A stretch of 60,000 bases of DNA. Source: Adiantum capillus-veneris (taxonomy: Eukaryota; Streptophyta; Polypodiopsida; Polypodiales; Pteridaceae). Of the stretch, positions 42,660 to 55,622 are shown piece after piece. Location of the stretch: positions 84,390,342-84,450,341 of the forward strand of contig CM043953.1 of assembly GCA_014529385.2 (NCBI GenBank), read 5' to 3'. The notes beneath the pieces were generated by a model. That model had not been told where the DNA came from. It saw only the letters and a program-made list of their open reading frames with translations, and made no database searches. Position 1 is the first letter of the stretch. Each line of letters begins with the position of its first letter. The position numbers and the translations under genes are program-made.

Positions 42660-43482
42660 CCCTTTACTTTAGCATCATTAGGAATAAGGATGAGTCCCCG
42701 GGTTCTTGGAGCGATCTTGCTCCACTCCCAGCTTACAAGTCCACAAGAGCGGGGGGCTCAATGGTGCGTCTATGGCAGGGTGAGGCATGGACAATGCTCG
42801 TTGGGGGCGTGGAAAGTTGTGGGAAGTGGATGTGACCTTCTCTTGGGTGAGGGGCCAGGTTGCCCTACCTTTGCGATTGCAGCCCTCCTTTACCAATCCC
42901 TTATTGTTTGGCACTAGGAAGAGATTTCTCCTCCCGCTTCCTCATGGGGAGGTCAAAGGGCGGTCAGGTGGGATTGAGTTCCCAGCTATGGGTTCGTTTG
43001 CACACGGCTGGGTTATGGCTCAGGGTATGGTGACCTGGATCTGCTCTGAAGGTGGAGCAAGGCGACTGTTGTAGGGCTGCCTTGTTCTTTGGCAACCATA
43101 AGAATTGATCGGATTTGATTGTTGTATTGGAGATTCCATCAGGTGCTGATTTCGAAGTTTGTCTCCCGCCAATGCCACTATGGTTGGAGGGAGATGGTCC
43201 TGACGATTGGTCGCTGATTTTTGGGTATATCTTTCCTTGGCGATTTACTCTTGGCAAGATTGGGGGGTGTGCTAGAATTGTAGTTGATGTTGTGTTCCTC
43301 CTTGTAGTCTTAGCATGATCTATGTATATAGGTTTTCATCCTCCTTGTAAAAAGCCCGGCTTATTGGACTCCTTAGTAACTCTTGTTGGATGCCCTGACT
43401 GAGTTTGAGCAAGGATTTTCATGTAATTCTTTCTGGCTTTTATTTTAGTCACTCACACTGTGTGTGAGTTTTGCAAGAAAAA
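42660..43482 (+). pseudogene. LINE 3' part, plus strand, with poly(A)
   Basis: Contains the segment shared with 38518-38765 and ends GTGTGTGAGTTTTGCAAG followed by nine A. Frames are short (42787-43074, 43115-43318) and have no sure domain. The tail marks the 3' end of a non-LTR element. Confidence 0.65.
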
Positions 43483-43519
43483 AAAAGATTGAGCACACCT
43501 AATTCTCATCCTAATTTTC

Positions 43520-44050
43520 TATTTTTATTTTGCAAAACTCACAATTTGTGAGTGAATTGTATTAATCCCAACACCAAAATTACAACACGACCTCAAGCTC
43601 ATGCCAAGCCTTGAGGTGCTGAAAAATACAAATTGGATGTCTACAGCCTCTCACCGAGGCTAATCATAACCGTCTTTACAACGTAGGTGAGTATAGTTCA
43701 AGGCTTTTACTTATCGTATGTTGACAACTTGACATGGGTAGCCCTCAACCAATCACCCAAGTCTTGATTATCACTCTGCTTTCTTGTATAATCTCTGAGA
43801 AGCTTGCCACCTCAAGATCTCCTTCAAATAGATGGAGATTTCTTGCCTGCCATATATGGTGAAAGAAGAAGTACCTAAAAATTTGAGTGATAAGAAGAGC
43901 AATACTTCCCATCTCCTTGTCACCAAGGAACATATCAATTTTGAAGAATCTCATATGCCATGTCTTTTGGACCCACTTGCAGATTTTTCTAGCCAAGCCT
44001 CTAATCGCGTGGCCATAAAACCTAGGAGACTGAGATGTCGGATCCACCAC
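43520..44050 (-). pseudogene. LINE ORF2 C-terminus and 3' end, minus strand
   Basis: Minus frame 43745-44050 reads LARKICKWVQKTWHMRFF and IWQARNLHLFEGD, the usual C-terminal segment of plant LINE ORF2 (zf-RVT end, W-x-ARN). The 3' end on this strand reads GTGAGTTTTGCAAAATAAAA near 43535, matching the tail of the plus-strand LINE that ends at 43482. Confidence 0.72.
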
Positions 44051-44202
44051 CCTGCCACCCTATATCTAGGCCAGCTCCTAGCCCTAGCCACTTTTGGATC
44101 CTCAGTCCACACTGGTCTAGTTCTAGCCCCTGGCTCAGGTCCCTGATCCCCTAGGTAGAGCCTTGCTCCTTAGGATCCTTGTCCTGACATTACTCCCCCC
44201 TT
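44051..44202 (-). repeat. LTR fragment and polypurine tract of another LTR element
   Basis: On the minus strand AAGGGGGGAGTAA (44190-44202) precedes TGTCAGGACAAGG, the typical polypurine tract and LTR start of plant Ty3 elements. The LTR is cut after about 140 bp by the LINE. Confidence 0.65.
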
Positions 44203-46590
44203 GAGAAGCGTTTTTGTCCTTGAAAACAAGAGTGGTGATACACTAATGTGTTCCACACTGGCATCCTTCATGGATCCAACTGTTCATTTGACTGGAACAT
44301 GGTTTAGTGGGAGGTTCAATGAAATCATGAGTAACATCCTAATTTTCCACATTGTTGTCCCTTTGCAACGGTCTTGGTGTAATCGGCTCATATTCAACAT
44401 AGCGTGTAGACTCCATTTAAAACTCACTTGAGCATGCTAAATGAGTTATCACAACTAAGATCTACTCGAAAGAGTGCCTCTTTCCACTTTCCATGAAAGT
44501 AACTTGCTGACGTAACTCATCAGCCACCAAGTTTAAGTCCTTGACTTGTTACCTTCTCGTATCAGTAAACAACCCCGCCATAACTAGTGTTCAAGGCTGA
44601 GAACTTGAATTATACATGAAGCCCCAACTAGAGCAATAAATGCCTACTAATTGAGTTTCTTGGTGCCAACATGCACACTTTGCATATCTTTTAGCACAAG
44701 GTTACACTTTGTAATCTACCTATCCCCTTGGATACTGACAGCACTGAGGTGTGTTTCCCCAAGGTTTACAAACAGCCTTCCAAAATGACTGGTAAACGGG
44801 GATCACAATGTTGTACTATTGTTGGGGAATCAATAATGGCATGCATAACCATCTTAGTTATTTGAAAGATCCACAAGCACCCAAACTGAGCCATGACCTC
44901 TATTGGTGATTGGTAAAATTCAAAGTAATCTTGTAGAGATACTGCACATAGAGTACAAAATGATTCATAAGCAATGAATGTGATGAATATGCATGCCTCT
45001 CCAAATCAGTCTTTGCTAAACACTAGGGCCCATAACACCTAGTGTGCATGCATTTAGAAAAAACAGATCCGAACATGCATATCCATGATCATAGTTGCCA
45101 ATGCTTATGGCGAATGTGATGCTCCTAGCACACATTAAAGAGGAGTGTAAATAGTTCTAAAAAGAAACTAAATACTTTCTACTGCAATCATTTGCAAGCC
45201 TTGCTCAAATGTGTGAACCATAATAGAAGGTAAAACATTAATCACTTCTAGGTACAAACAATGAAACTTTTTGATTAACAACACATAGCCTTTCCATAAG
45301 CGTAAACAACCATCAATTAATCTTCTTTAGCAGCACTTGTACCTTAGCAAGTCATTTTGAGTATTCAAAAATTTTTGACCACTAAAATTTTTCCTAATAC
45401 ATGGTGATGAAAATGGTCTCAAAAACGGATTTGACCAGCACCTAGGGACTTTACCTAGAGACGTAATTGATATGACAAGTGCTAGTGTCAGTCCTAGAGA
45501 CTCATATTCTCCACATGCATGTGGAATATGTCTCATGTAAGGATGTTTGAAAAAAAGAACATCCTTCAAGTAAGAGATGTACTTGTGTGTGGAGGTAACT
45601 GCAAACACTCTGCGACGTGAATGAGAGGGACCCTCATTATCCTTACTCCACACTGGCTAAACCAAAATCCTTGAGTTCCTAAACCATGTTGTATCCCATA
45701 TGACATCATGTGCCAAATCAAACCCTAGAAGTGGCTTTAGAATTGGGTAATGCAGAAACTTATTTTGAACTCTACAACTCAAATTTGTTGGCTCTTACAT
45801 GACCTTCTCATCTCTCTAAAGAGCAAAAAATGAATGAGAACATAGAAGTTTATGCATCTACTTGGAAAAGTAGAAAAAACAAAACCAAAAATCAGATGCA
45901 TACCTTGAGGTTGAACATAGTGTTCACTTATTCATAGCAAAAGGCACCTGCCCAAATTTCCCGCCTGTAAAGGCTCTAGAAAATAAGTGTAATGCAAGTA
46001 GTATTGCAGATGTATTCTTGGGTTTAAAATTCAAATTGACAAACCCCTTGGTTAGACTTTTGTAGGGAAACTACTCCACTAGCAGCCGGCCCATGGCCTC
46101 TATTTGTGAACCCCCTTGAGTTTGCCCTCGTTACTTCAGAAACTTAAAATTTTCCACTACCCTTTGGTAGTTGATGAACTTCTTTCCTTGAAAGTGCAAG
46201 TGTGAAGGTTCCAAGAATTGACCATCAATACTTAATAAGTGATTTAGTAATCACGAGCTAGTTCTTACTCCAAAACTATACTTGTATAGACACTCTTAGT
46301 ACTATAGATCAAACTGGAATCGTATTCACAACTGGATCTTCTCTAGACCCGAAAATCCATAATCTCGCATTTTTGTGAACAACCGTGCTATCTAAAATGC
46401 TTGCTTCATCTATACATCTTTGTAGAAATAAGCATTTACGAGTTTGATACTTTCAAAACTCAACTTGATCTTCACACTCAAAGTGTGTAGTGCTAAAATA
46501 ACACCCGAAAGATTAGTAATGGAAAGACTCTTGCTTTGTTCATTAAAATAGATGGGTACTCAATTAAATAGAATTGTTTGATCTTGAACT
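44203..46590 (-). other. degenerate inner region of an LTR element, then unassigned
   Basis: 44203-44560 on the minus strand gives scattered retroelement-like segments next to the polypurine tract (TLVFKDKNASQGGS overlapping it). 44600-46590 has no recognisable protein. The 108-residue minus frame at 45327-45653 has no known domain. Confidence 0.4.
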
Positions 46591-47569
46591 CTTTGTACTC
46601 CCTTCTCCTACTCGGCCTTGGAACAACCCACTCTCCCTCTCCTTTGCAAGGTTTCTCTCTCTCTTTTGAATCTCCAAAGTCTCTCTCTTTTGATAGCATG
46701 TAGAGAGTTTCTCTCTCTGCTCTCTTTCTCTCTCTCTCTCCCCCCAAAAGCAAAAGAGGAGTCTCCATCCTCTGTTCCTTGTACTCTTTCATTACGGTTT
46801 TAAGAATGCAAACACAACTTGGAGATAAAGAAGAAGCTCAAGGCACACAATAGAGAATGTATTTCTTAGTGTGCATATACAAAAAATGATAGCCCTAGAA
46901 TTATGAGCATATATACAAAGCATGGAAAAAAACCTCCTAGTGAGGGAAAAAAGTACTCGACAGTGCTAAGTGTGCTCAAACACTTCACTATCATATACAT
47001 GGTAATAATTATATACGACTCATTCACTTTGTAACTGTGTAAGAAAAGAAGAGATGGTGAATGGTTTCTGAACTAGAGACCTCTAGATGGGGGATCTTTG
47101 TCTTTCCCTATTCAAATTTTCATTTAAGATTAAACACAAAATAGTTGCTTCCATGGGGATATCCTCCAAAGTAATCACTTATTTGAAGCTTCTTATAGCA
47201 CGTCTATTCAAGATCTGATTATCAATATTACCCTAGTTACATATATTTCAATTGTAGGTGTCTTTCAAGTATGTGATAACGAATTTCAAGAATAAGTTTT
47301 AAACCATAGTGTAAAGTTTAATTTTGCATTCTTTATTAGACAAACAATTTTTTGTCTTTAATCAAGATCTTTGAGAGCTATCAATTTGTCCAAGTAGTGG
47401 TATTACCTAGGTGGTGGGTTTTCAAGCTAGGCCATCTTCCCCTTGCAATGCAACCATCCACACCTTCTCCACTGGATCAAGGAGGTTTCATAAACTATGC
47501 ATTCAGACGTAGTGATACTGAAATGTAGTCTCTATACACCTATAACCAATTGTACTCTAGTCAACCTCA
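46591..47569 (-). repeat. dispersed about 990 bp repeat, copy 2
   Basis: Reverse complement of 16849-17840. It abuts the CACTA 2 transposase: the frame there changes at 47570 from DUF4216-like protein into this repeat, so it either inserted there or marks a rearrangement. Confidence 0.88.
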
Positions 47570-49841
47570 TGTAGGTTTGCTCTTCTTCATTGACATCATT
47601 CTCATTCTCTTTGTCAAGCGGTCTTGCTGGAAGTTCTTCACCTTTTATGTCTGCCTTATCATCATCATTGTGTTTGTCCATAGTGGTTCCTATGTTTGCT
47701 GCATCATCTAGTATACATCTTGGTCTTGGAGTGACTTGTATGAAAAACCAAAACCTTTGTTCGTAAATACTTGGAAGATAGATCACTTTGTCACAACTTT
47801 CTGAAGAGATGTAGATATCGTTTGTGCCCATATGGAATCTCGTACAGTCCACCATGTAGATACCGCTTGCATGTCTAAAAATGCATGCAAACCATTTCAC
47901 ATCGAACACATACTTTTGAAAAGCTCAAAATCTACTCGATATATTCTTTGGATAACTCCACAATATCTATTTTCCATATCATTTGGAGTTTGTGCATCAA
48001 AATTGCCCATCACTCCACTATCATTTGTCATTCATTTTCTCTCTACATTAATAGTTCAAAAGTGCCTTCCTTCATGCCACATCGAGTTGAACATCGTTGC
48101 TTGTTGAGAGTAGAACAAGTTTGAGTATAGGTAGATACATACTAATACTTTATATTGTGCATAATGAATTTGATTAGAAATTACCTTTGGTAGACAAGCT
48201 CGCGCATACTCCCACTCCTCATCGCCAACATGCTCACCATCAGCTTCAGCTTTAGTCATTTGTTCATGCAACCAGCTGGGTCTTATAAGTTTTGGAAACA
48301 TGGCAAGGTAGGATGGGTAAACCACATTGCAATTTCTTCTGCGAGAGTGTATTTCCCCATACGCTTCTCCATCTTCTTCATGCTTTATTTTCAATTCTGT
48401 ATATAGATCTACCCACTTTTGCATCTTTGGTGCATTAAGGTCAAGGTAGTTGTTTATTGCATCACATATGTGCCTTTCCATGAGCTTTATCTTCTCATTC
48501 CCATTCGGCATATGAAAGTGCATCCTTGGATCTTCTTTATCAGTCCATAAACGTGGTACTGCTTCATCCACTATATCCAGGTACTCAGAGATGTACACAA
48601 ATGACTCTTGAACAATCCATCCTTTGGCCATGCTAGCCTCTGTTGTGAACGTAGCCTCACGACGTTCTTAAGTGTCTTAAGAAAACGCTCAAGGAAGAAC
48701 ATCCAATGGGAATGTACCACTCTACAAATCTCTACCTCATCCACAAGATGCAATATAAGATGGAGTTGGCTCACTAGTATGGACCTGGGAAAGCTCTCTT
48801 CAACAAGAACAACCGCTTCTTTGGGTAACAATCTTGCAGTTGGTATGGATGTGACTTCAATCTCCTTAGAGCTCACCCACCTGACAAGTTCTCGTATCTT
48901 ATATATAGCATCACGTACTTTCTTGCTTCCACATCCACTGATGCTCAATGGTAAGATGAACTGCATAGTGTTTTCAAAAGTAATAACATTAGAGTAGCAT
49001 TCAAGTAAGATAAAACATAAAGGGTGGATAATCACCTGGAGCATCTTGTGCCAATCGCGGGATTTCAACCCATGTAATAGGGGTCCATCACCTTTCTCTG
49101 TCTTCGAGAATGCTCCCTTTAGATCACATGTAACCTGTAGGTGTTCTGATGGAATCAATAACTTCTTTTACTTTGATTTGGTCAGTGTTTGATAGGATCC
49201 ATGGTGCCTTTAGAAGATGATACTTCCCATTGTCTTCCATCATCAGCATTGCTGATGCTGGCAGTCTGTGTTGATGTTTCATGTCCTCCCTAAATCCAAT
49301 ACTATCACCCTTGCCCATGATGTGCTCCAGATCATGTGGCCTACGTTTTTGAATATGTGCATTGGATCTAGAAAATGTTAGACCTTCAAGTCGGTCCGGT
49401 AAGGCAAGTCAAAAAACACAGAACATCGTCTCATACCCTTGGGTGCCTGTTGAGAAAGGGGGTCCATTGAGCAATGCCTATCCCATGCTCTTTTCTGATC
49501 TCTCATTGTCCATCTATATGGGGACTTTCCATTCGAAGCTTCTTTTTAGGTTTCATGTGTTGGTGGTAGAAAACAATGCTATTAGGATAAATGAACTTTT
49601 TGAGGTGTGATGGACGCTCTCTGACGAGAGGGGAACCACAAATAGGGCACATTGCATGTCCCGATGTAGAAAAACCTGTTGGTAGTACATTATATTCATA
49701 ATTAGTATGGTTACTTTGGTAGACAATAACCAATAATAAAATGGCGCTACATGTATGGTTACTTGTGACCTCTCCAAGACCCAAAAAGTCATGCATAGTC
49801 CACATAAGCATGCCATAAGTATGTGTTTGATGCTCTCGGAG
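47570..49841 (-). pseudogene. CACTA 2 TNP2-type transposase, C-terminal two thirds
   Basis: Reading down from 49841: MLMWTMHDFLGLGE, an intron of about 110 bp (49660-49769), then SGHAMCPICGSPL, a broken middle part, MGKGDSIGFREDMKHQHRLPAS (49318 down), IRTPTGYM, then LKSRDWHKMLQVIIHP (DUF4218, about 49078 down) with VVHSHWMFFLERFLKTLK, and FDVKWFACIFRH (DUF4216, about 47906 down). This is the same domain order as CACTA 1. Stops and frame changes occur throughout. The 5' third of the core is displaced by retrotransposon B, and a small piece of it survives at 58067-58137. The 3' end is cut by the repeat at 47569. Confidence 0.85.
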
Positions 49842-51069
49842 TGTACGTCACTCCGGGGTTGACCGGGAAAGCACCGGGCTTCTGACTGTAGACGGAGAAG
49901 TAGTCTAGCTGCAAACCAAGGGAAACTAGTGTGATTTGGGGCCAATTTAGTGTCAATAAGATGATATAGAGGTGTTTTGAGAGAATTGCAACAGAATATT
50001 ATAGATCGAAACAAAGTCAATGGCTAAAATCCAACTTAGAATAGATATAAACACTTGATCAAAGTTGGCAATCAAAAGATGTTTCCGTTAATCAGATATC
50101 TGGAACCATTGATACAAAACGGTTGCATACTCTAGCGTAGGTATGCTGGTCGCTTTGAAATCCCCCAATCAGATAATCCAAACCCGTTGGAAAAAAATCT
50201 ATAGTCTGCCAGCTAAACTTCGATCCCCTAAGTCATGCTCATACACTTCTTCCTCTTTGATTGTTTTGTCTCCTCCAAAAAATCTCTCCTCCTTTCCCCT
50301 GGAACTTTTCGACCTCCTATTTTTAGCCCCCCCCATCTTTATTTAGCTTTTGTATGGATTTTGTAATCCTCGCTTTTACCTATTTTTCATCCCCTAGATG
50401 CTATTATTAGATTTCCTTAAGCTTCACGGCTCAATACTTGAATAGTGATACTGGTCTCACTTGTAATGGTTTCACTGGCTTTGGACAATAGCTCTCAAGA
50501 CACTAGCACTCAACACAGGCCTCGTTGGAACTAGTGTAGCCGGTACTGGTAACACTAGAAAATGCCCTCACTGGTGATCAAGAACGAGCTCGTTAGCTCA
50601 GCCGCATCCAACGGTCTCATTGGTACAAGCGTAGCTGTACTGCTATACTCACGGCTGTCCCGGCACAAATCTCTCAAGATATTGGCTCTTCAGACATTGA
50701 TAATGACTCCGGACATTGGAACTTGACACTGACACTGACGCTCAAAACACTGGACACTCACTCTCGAGATACTGACACTGACGCTCGAGATACTAAAACT
50801 CACCACAGGCCTCGCTGGAACTGGCATAGCCGGTACTAGTAACACTGGTAATGGCTTCACTGGTGATCCGGAACAAGCCCGTTAGCTTAGCCACGACCAC
50901 TAGTCTCACTAGTGACCGAGCATGAGCCCATGAGCTCGGCCGTGCCCACTGGTCTCACTAGTATTGGTGCAACTGGTACTGGTAACATTGTCCATAACTT
51001 TGGAAAAACCTCGAATATGTATGCTAATTTGCATCTTCCCCCCCCCTGTGCCCGCAAAGTGGCATGACA
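49842..51069 (-). repeat. 3' LTR of element B
   Basis: Plus-strand borders TGTACGTC...ATGACA. It contains an inner tandem pattern: AGGCCTCGNTGGAACT followed by AGCCGGTACT occurs near 50518 and 50809, with related words between. Confidence 0.85.
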
Positions 51070-51081
51070 TCCACCCCCTCT
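51070..51081 (-). other. polypurine tract of element B
   Basis: AGAGGGGGTGGA on the minus strand, directly before the LTR start TGTCATGCC. Confidence 0.75.
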
Positions 51082-52360
51082 GAACTTGCACATCCTTTGG
51101 TATATGCCAAGCTTTAGAAGGTCATCCAAGGCAAAATTATCTTCAGAAGACACACCTTCATCATTTAAATCTCTATCTTCCGACACATTGAAATCTCCAT
51201 CTCCAATTTGAAGATCTGCATCCCCTGTCTTATTATATATTTTGACAGATTTTCCCACAATAATAACCGTTAACTCTATACCGTTCATTTCACATAACTT
51301 GTAAGTAGCATTAGGAAAAGCATGCTTGACCACATAGGGACCAAACCATCGCTTAACCATTTTGTGCACAGTTGTGTACTGATTATCTATACTGCTATCA
51401 TAAATAAGAGCATATTCCCCTTCTTGAATGGCTCTCGGTCTTAGCCTGTGTCGTTTGTCAAAAGCATCCTTGTTCTTTAAATGAGCATCTCTCAGTTTTT
51501 CCCTTGCAGTCTCCACATCCTCATTCCTCCTTTCCAGTTGTTGAATCCTCAAAGCAAGTAGATCTTCTCTACTCATTTGCGTATCCCAAGGAAATATACT
51601 CCATGTAGCTATTGTCTCCTCAAGAGGAATAGCAGGTTTTTGGCCCTACATAAACTCTAACGGCATGAACCCTGTAACAGTAATGTGTGTGGTATGGTCA
51701 GTCCATAAAGCATAGGGTAGTAGTTGAGGATAATCTCTAGTATTTCCTTTGCATGCTTTAGCCAATGCCTTAATAATGGAGGGATGTCCCCTCTCATTTT
51801 AACCATTCCCTTTCATGCCTTAGTGAGAGATAACTTAATACCTAGATGAGCAAAGAATTCTCTGGCCTCATCAGCATCAAGTTCTCCTCTATCCGTAATA
51901 TTTTTTCCAGCACAACCATATCTGTATATTACATCTTCAAGTAAAAACTTGCATACCACACTTGTAGTTTTGATTCGCAAAGCCCTTCCTTCAACCTGGT
52001 TTGTCAAATCTTCCCTAGCAAGAACAATATACCTCATTTGCCATAATTTTGTAGGCATTGTAATCAAATCGACTACCCATTTGAAATGCATACTCACTAG
52101 ATACGTTGGATGTAACCCATCACGGTCCTTTACATTTGAGTACATTTGACACACATTACAGGTTTCAACAATTTTACCACATCTTTATACATTCCCTTCC
52201 ACCAATATCGATCTTTGATTTTAGCAAAAGTGGTCCAAACTCCCTGTGACTTGCCCATAATGACTCATGGAATTCCTTAAGTACTTGAAGTTGTATTACC
52301 CTATCACACAAACCACTTGTTGAGGGGTTCCTCTTTGTTTCTTTGGATGCTTCCATAAAA
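51082..52360 (-). pseudogene. broken integrase of element B
   Basis: The zinc-binding part reads LKEFHESLWASH (about 52280). The core 51813-52154 has KWVVDLITMP (first Asp) and REDLTNQVEGRAL. The second acidic position reads NITDRGELDADEA with the expected D-G changed to D-R. The core ends with TAA where the Glu helix should follow. The C-terminal domain is open at 50887-51576 (RIQQLERRNEDVETAREKL, KRWFGPYVVKHAF) and runs into the LTR. The region 51577-51812 is out of frame. Confidence 0.8.
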
Positions 52361-53110
52361 GCCCATCTTGTAAGAAATGCCCATAAGCCTTCTTACGGAT
52401 TCGCTTAAACTCTTGATCGGTTGAACCATCCTGCTTCTTTAATGTACTCAAGTATTTCACAACCAGCAACCATTCACCTTCATATTTATCTTTAAAAAAA
52501 GATTGTAATGCAAAAACCATGCTGTGACATTCTACATGCATTTTTGAAGAGGTAAAAAACCTCAAGCCCAAGTCTTCATCTTCTGAAACCATTGTTTCTT
52601 CATCATCAAATCTGGTGCTGGACAACATATCAGCTACTAGATTATCCTTACCTACAATGTGATGAAATTCAGGATTTAATGACTTTATATATGCAATTTA
52701 GCGTATCATAGCTATATCTGGTGTAGAACAACTTGTGATCATCCCAAGTAATGGCAAGCAATCTGTCTCCACTATTACAGGAGCACCAATAAAGTAATCC
52801 TTGTCACAGCTTAGGGCAGTTGCTATGCCCCAAATTTCCCTTTTTACTTGTGGATATACTCTCTACCGAGCACTTAACACTTTGGCACCAAATTTGATAG
52901 CATACCTTTTCCCATCCTCGTCATCTTGTCCAATAGTCCACCCAATACCTGTGGGACTCGTGTCAACCATCACAATGATTGTCTTTTTACTTTTGTAGCA
53001 TGCTTTCCTTAATGTAGGAGCCTCTTGTAACATATTCTTCAATTTCAGGTAGCCTTCAAGTGTTCTTCTTTCCAAAAAAAAATTTGTCCCTTTCTGAGCA
53101 ATTGGTATAA
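52361..53110 (-). pseudogene. RNase H region of element B
   Basis: IIVMVDTSPTGIGWTIGQDDE with the first catalytic Asp lies at about 52980-52917, in the open part 52863-53075. The rest is split by a frame change, and the linker to integrase (52296-52628) includes KKAYGHFLQDGLLWKHP as in element A. Confidence 0.78.
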
Positions 53111-54240
53111 CACCTCAGCAACATGTGAAAAATGGGGTAACCATATCAAGTAGAAAACACATGCACCTAAAAACCTTTGCACTTATATAATTGAATTGCA
53201 TGTCTCTTTCATCTTTTGAATAGAATCCACTTTGACAGGGCTAGGTATTCTACTAGATGGTTCGCACAAGAAGCCACAACCAAGACTTCTTTTACCCCAA
53301 ACATAGACTTTTGGCCTGAGAGTGTAAGGTTGATCTATTCAAGCCTTGATAATATCCTCTCACAATCAACAATATGGTTAGCCACAAAGTCTCTGCACCC
53401 CCTCTTATCTTTGGCTTCATCTTTTTCACCCTCTTCACACCCTTTTATCGGCACATCGTCAATAAAAGTCATGGTAACTTGAGGAATAAAACCCGCAACA
53501 CTTTTTCATCCCATTCATCATGTGAGCAACTGAATTGGTTGCATCCTGTGGCAAAGTACACATTCTTACTGATCCCAAAGGAGTACGCATGGTTTTTTGA
53601 TCCCTACTTTCCATAGCTAGTTGCAGTTGATCATAGCTTGAATACAAGACCCCCATAGAATAGATAGCTCTACCTGCAAAGGCCTCCAAAAATTCATCAA
53701 CCATTGGAGCTGTTCTCACATTTTTGATAGTTACCTTGTTTACCGGCTACATATCCTGTATGAACCTCAATGTACCATTCTTCTTGGGAACTGTAAACCA
53801 CCTGTTAGAGTAGGAGCACAAGAGGGCTCCAAAAAGCCCATCTTAATCTTCTCATTCAGCAAAACAACCAGCTTAGGAAGATGAGCCTTTGGAACAAGAA
53901 TAGGCCATAAATTACAAGGCAAGTGCGGAACAGTAAATATACCATGGGAGCTACAACAGTAGGATCAACACAACCAATCTCACTTGGTTGGAAAGAAAAA
54001 GCCTTCCCATGCTTCTTTAACATTTCTCGAAGACATTCTATCTCTTCTTGATTTAGAAAATTTACCTCACCAATCTTTAACTCCTGTAGAGTTTCTTCAG
54101 TAAATGAGTGCCTAATTTTACATGGATCTTGGAGGATAGGTTGCTGAGATGCTTTCTCCATAAATGTATCACTCTCTTTTGGCAAAGGAATGGCCACTCG
54201 TCTGACCTTCTTTGCCACTATTTTGTATTTTTTATTCACT
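53111..54240 (-). pseudogene. broken reverse transcriptase of element B
   Basis: The connector 53856-54239 ends EIGCVDPTVVAPM, then frame is lost. The palm is recognised by YSSYDQLQLAMESRDQ, MRTPLGSVRM and NSVAHMMNGMKK (53459-53719). The catalytic FIDD box is at 53455-53466, in a neighbouring frame. Several frame changes, so no enzyme can be made. Confidence 0.82.
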
Positions 54241-54578
54241 TGGATCCCTCTTGCATCTAGCGTTTCTTTGAATCACAAAATACATACATGTTAAGAGAGT
54301 TTACCTTAACCATATTCATCCCAGCTTGATCATTAGATTGTATGACTATATCCAATTCTCCCATTGTTTCCACAAATGCGTATTCTTCAAAAACACATGA
54401 AACTACTTCATTTGGGTATTGAAAACATGTTTCCTTTCCCATTTGCGCAAATCATTGAACTTCCTATAAAATACCGAACCCTCTGAAGTCAATCTCAGAA
54501 ATCTTGAAGAAAAAGTCTCTTTGTAAACATCCGCTGTCAGTGAGAACGTTTCCTCCCAAACACCATCGTAGTCTCGCT

Positions 54579-55441
54579 TTACAATGGCACTTGGAAAAAA
54601 TCATGAAAACCCCTGTTCTCTTTGAATTCTTTTGTCAACTTTGGTAATGGATGGTCTCTTAAGGTATCCCTGTTCCTAGCATGATCCACACAAATAGTTC
54701 GAAAATTGAACTTCTTTCTTACCATCACGACTTCTGATTCTAGCATGGATCCATCATCCAAAACCGTGGTCTCCATCCTCACCGGCATCACCGCCGTAAT
54801 GTAAGGCTGCCCTAAGATGACTGGATAAGTAGAGTGATCCTGTATGAAAAAAGTTTGTTCATCACTTATATCCCCTATGGTTATTTTAACATTAGGAAAT
54901 GCACCATCCAAATCCCCTGATTGTGCATTAGCAGCTCGCATACACCACCCATGTTCCACATCAACAGGACACTTTTCTTTCAAGAATAAGCTCTTTGACA
55001 TAAGGTTAACTTCTGACCCATGATCTACCAATGCAACAAGCAGCTCCTTGGAATCACCTACCTTTACCAAAGTTTCAGTAGTAATCCTAGCCCAATGATT
55101 CCATGTAAAGTGGTTGCGAGGTATATCTTCTCCATACCCATCCTCATGCAATCTGACATGCTTTACTCGTCTTGGAAGCTCATCGTTATTGATTATGCTT
55201 CCCCATTCACCTTCAGCTAGTTTTTCTTCATTAACACTAGCCATAATAGCTTCAATTTGTTCATAAATGCTCTGCACCCCCTGTGTCCTGGTTGGGTCAT
55301 TTTCATACCCATACAATATTTGTGCTTACTCTTCATGAGATCAATAATATCGTCATGAAATTCCCGCTTTGCAATACCTAGGATTTCACCTAGGGTAAAC
55401 TCCACCCTACGATTCAAAATGCGTTCAAGTACTTTCCTCAC
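54579..55441 (-). pseudogene. aspartic protease region of element B
   Basis: ALVDHGSEVNLMSKS holds the catalytic D-H-G-S as in element A, and VILGQPYI marks the second half. The upstream part EFTLGEILGIAKREF is in another frame (55217-55441), so a frame change lies near 55300. The end is a TAG followed by a spacer before the reverse transcriptase connector. Confidence 0.82.
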
Positions 55442-55622
55442 ATCAGTAGCTTATTCAATATCAGATCTCAGCTTATATGAAGGACCTCCTAGTTTCCCCA
55501 CCTTTTTCTCCTTCTCGGCCTCATCCATAGAGATGTTAGGCGGGGTATGAGGCGCTCTTGAGTTAGACTCCTTTCCCTTTGGTACCTCTGATCTTATCAT
55601 TCTCTTTGAAGTCCCACCAGAA

